Of a stretch of DNA of 6,770 nt, positions 5,481 through 6,770 are shown one piece after another; positions within the stretch are counted from its first letter, which is position 1; every line of letters starts with the position of its first letter. Made by a program: the position numbers and the translations under genes. Source of the stretch: Candidatus Heimdallarchaeota archaeon (lineage in GTDB: Archaea; Asgardarchaeota; Heimdallarchaeia; Heimdallarchaeales; Heimdallarchaeaceae); assembly GCA_023139025.1 (NCBI GenBank), contig JAGLOH010000118.1, forward strand, positions 1 through 6,770, written 5' to 3'. The notes under the pieces are model-generated. The model saw only the letters and a list, made by a program, of their open reading frames with translations. It was not told the origin of the DNA and ran no database searches.

Positions 5481-6701
5481 ATGGTTGAAAGAATTATCAA
5501 AGCAGCACCAGATTATCTAGCCTTAAACTTCTTTGAGTTTATTAGGCATTTTACTAATCTTCTTACTTCTAAAGAATATGATCTTTGGATAGAATCTGAT
5601 AAGCACACTACAATTTTAGGTTATTCATGTAGAGGATTATTTGACGTTTGTATGCAGTATTTTTATAAAGAAGATTTGGTGGTTGCAATAACACCAATCC
5701 AGCACACATCATTTAGGAACATTTTGGAAAAGTATGTTAAACCAGAAAACATTCACATTATCAGATTAAATAAAGACTATAATGGAATAGAAGAAATCCC
5801 CAAATTAGATAACTGTGATTTAGTAGTAATAACACACTATTTTGGACAAGATATGGATATATCTGTGCTTTCAGAATTTAAAAAGAAACATAACTGTATT
5901 ATTATCGAAGATAGAGTACAAGGTGGATCACTTGATTTACTTTCAAGTCATGAAATTGTTGATATCCCAATATACTCAATGGGTATGGATAAAAGACCGA
6001 TTGCTCTTGGGGGTGGATTTATGTATATAAATAATCAACATGAAGAATTAATAGAAGGTACAAAAAAGATAATTGAAGCGTTACCTATAGAAAAAATAGG
6101 TAAAAGATTTAAAGAAATGTTGAAAAAATTACCCACTTTTCTATTTTATAATAGTCGAATCTTCCTAGCTATATTTGTTAATCTACTCGGAGTAGTAACT
6201 TTCTTCAATAGGAATATTAGTTTGTTGAAATTTGCTAAAGCTTATAGAGCAAAAAACCCTGGATTTGATCGAGATACCTTTTTGAGTAAACCTTCTCAAG
6301 GTCTGCTAAAATCAATGTATCAGAATTTAGAAAACTATAAAAAAATGGAAAGTTTGTTTGCTAAAAAATATTCTTATTTCATCGAATGTTTAGATCCAGA
6401 GATTATACCTTATTTCTTCCCTTGGTATAAAGGAAATAGCAGCTTATCTTCCTATAATACGATACAAATTGAAGAACATCTAGTGGACCAGTTTCTAGAG
6501 TTCTTAACTGAATATGATATATCCTGTATATCTAACCCTACTTATAAGGTGTTCAACCATTCTTATGAGAATAAAGAAGTAGATGTCAAATTTAATAATG
6601 GTATAGTATACATTCCATCAACTCCTAACATGAAGAAAAGAGAAATGCGTTATCTAGCTAATAAGTTAAAGAAATTCTATGAAATAACCAAAAAGAAGTA
6701 A
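5481..6701 (+). CDS. DegT/DnrJ/EryC1/StrS-type PLP-dependent aminotransferase, divergent
   Basis: This is a fold-type I PLP enzyme of the sugar-aminotransferase superfamily (406 residues from ATG 5481). From that ATG, THYFGQ (118-123) matches the H-[LY]-[YF]-G element. IIEDRVQGGS (141-150) supplies the Asp (D144) that pairs with the pyridine nitrogen and the conserved Gln (Q147). YSMGMDKRPIALGGGF (165-180) matches S-F-x-x-x-K-x-[IL]-x-x-G-x-G-G, with K171 as the Schiff-base lysine. The usual N-terminal S-G-T-x-A-L motif is replaced by YSCRGLFDVCM (48-58), so this is a divergent subfamily with an uncertain substrate. A hydrophobic insert (about 218-245) could touch the membrane. A TTG at 5466 would add five residues, but the ATG sits at leaderless distance from TTTTAAAT. 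Family members usually transaminate nucleotide-linked ketosugars for surface glycans; some do other chemistry. The active-site set looks intact. Confidence 0.88.
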   Translation: MVERIIKAAPDYLALNFFEFIRHFTNLLTSKEYDLWIESDKHTTILGYSCRGLFDVCMQYFYKEDLVVAITPIQHTSFRNILEKYVKPENIHIIRLNKDYNGIEEIPKLDNCDLVVITHYFGQDMDISVLSEFKKKHNCIIIEDRVQGGSLDLLSSHEIVDIPIYSMGMDKRPIALGGGFMYINNQHEELIEGTKKIIEALPIEKIGKRFKEMLKKLPTFLFYNSRIFLAIFVNLLGVVTFFNRNISLLKFAKAYRAKNPGFDRDTFLSKPSQGLLKSMYQNLENYKKMESLFAKKYSYFIECLDPEIIPYFFPWYKGNSSLSSYNTIQIEEHLVDQFLEFLTEYDISCISNPTYKVFNHSYENKEVDVKFNNGIVYIPSTPNMKKREMRYLANKLKKFYEITKKK

Positions 6702-6722
6702 TTTTCCAGCTCATATGTAAGA

Positions 6723-6747
6723 ATAGAAAAAGAGATATTGTTTCTAT
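6723..6747 (+). terminator. Possible weak stem-loop after the aminotransferase gene
   Basis: ATAGAAA (6723-6729) and TTTCTAT (6741-6747) form a 7-bp stem with an 11-base loop, starting 22 bases after the TAA. The stem is nearly all A-T and is followed by only a short T run (AAGTTTTG), so it is a weak candidate. Archaeal termination usually depends more on T-rich tracts. Nothing else is supported in 6702-6770. Confidence 0.2.
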
Positions 6748-6770
6748 AAGTTTTGATTAAACCAATCTAA

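Noticed and set aside
5171..6030. Short + strand frames at 5171-5398 (opposite the methyltransferase) and 5842-6030 (inside the aminotransferase)
   Set aside because: They overlap catalytic motifs of recognised enzymes in other frames and show no features of their own.
6744..6770. Possible tail of a - strand gene entering from the right edge (eight open codons, then TAG at 6746-6744)
   Set aside because: Eight codons, reading LDWFNQNL, look plausible as a protein end and would make the aminotransferase convergent with its neighbour, but the stretch is too short to support without sequence beyond the edge.
1..6770. CRISPR array, tRNA, rRNA, insertion sequence or defence system
   Set aside because: There are no regularly spaced DNA repeats, cloverleaf-like sequences, transposase motifs or recognisable nuclease, toxin or effector domains; the repeats seen are protein-level only.

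Overview
The window is AT-rich and compact. Promoter-like elements are archaeal in type (a BRE/TATA pair, one probable leaderless start, poor or absent Shine-Dalgarno sites). The gene content suggests an archaeon, most plausibly an Asgard (Promethearchaeota) lineage: a long TPR protein with a C-terminal longin/roadblock-like domain, and a secreted repeat protein held in the membrane by a C-terminal helix ending in basic residues. The taxonomic call is an inference from protein style, not from a marker gene.

Layout, left to right: a + strand all-helical protein of unknown function (1-1137, possibly cut at the window edge) converges on a - strand group. In transcription order that group is a class I SAM-dependent methyltransferase (5434-4787), a previously easy-to-miss 37-residue single-pass membrane protein (4790-4677) whose ATG overlaps the methyltransferase TGA, a TPR/longin-like protein (4564-2675) with its own TATA/BRE promoter, and a signal-peptide-bearing, membrane-anchored, seven-bladed beta-propeller-like protein (2610-1162). 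Divergent from the methyltransferase, across a gap of about 46 bases, is a PLP-dependent DegT/DnrJ/EryC1-type aminotransferase (5481-6701, +).

How they may work together: the divergent methyltransferase and aminotransferase could act on a shared small-molecule, sugar or lipid-linked substrate, with the small membrane protein holding the methyltransferase at the membrane. The TPR/longin-like protein looks like a cytosolic scaffold or regulator, and the propeller is displayed outside the cell. These links rest only on gene position. No gene-free stretch exceeds 300 bases; the longest is 4565-4676 (112 bases), which holds the TPR gene promoter. I saw no tRNA, rRNA, CRISPR array, insertion sequence or attachment site.
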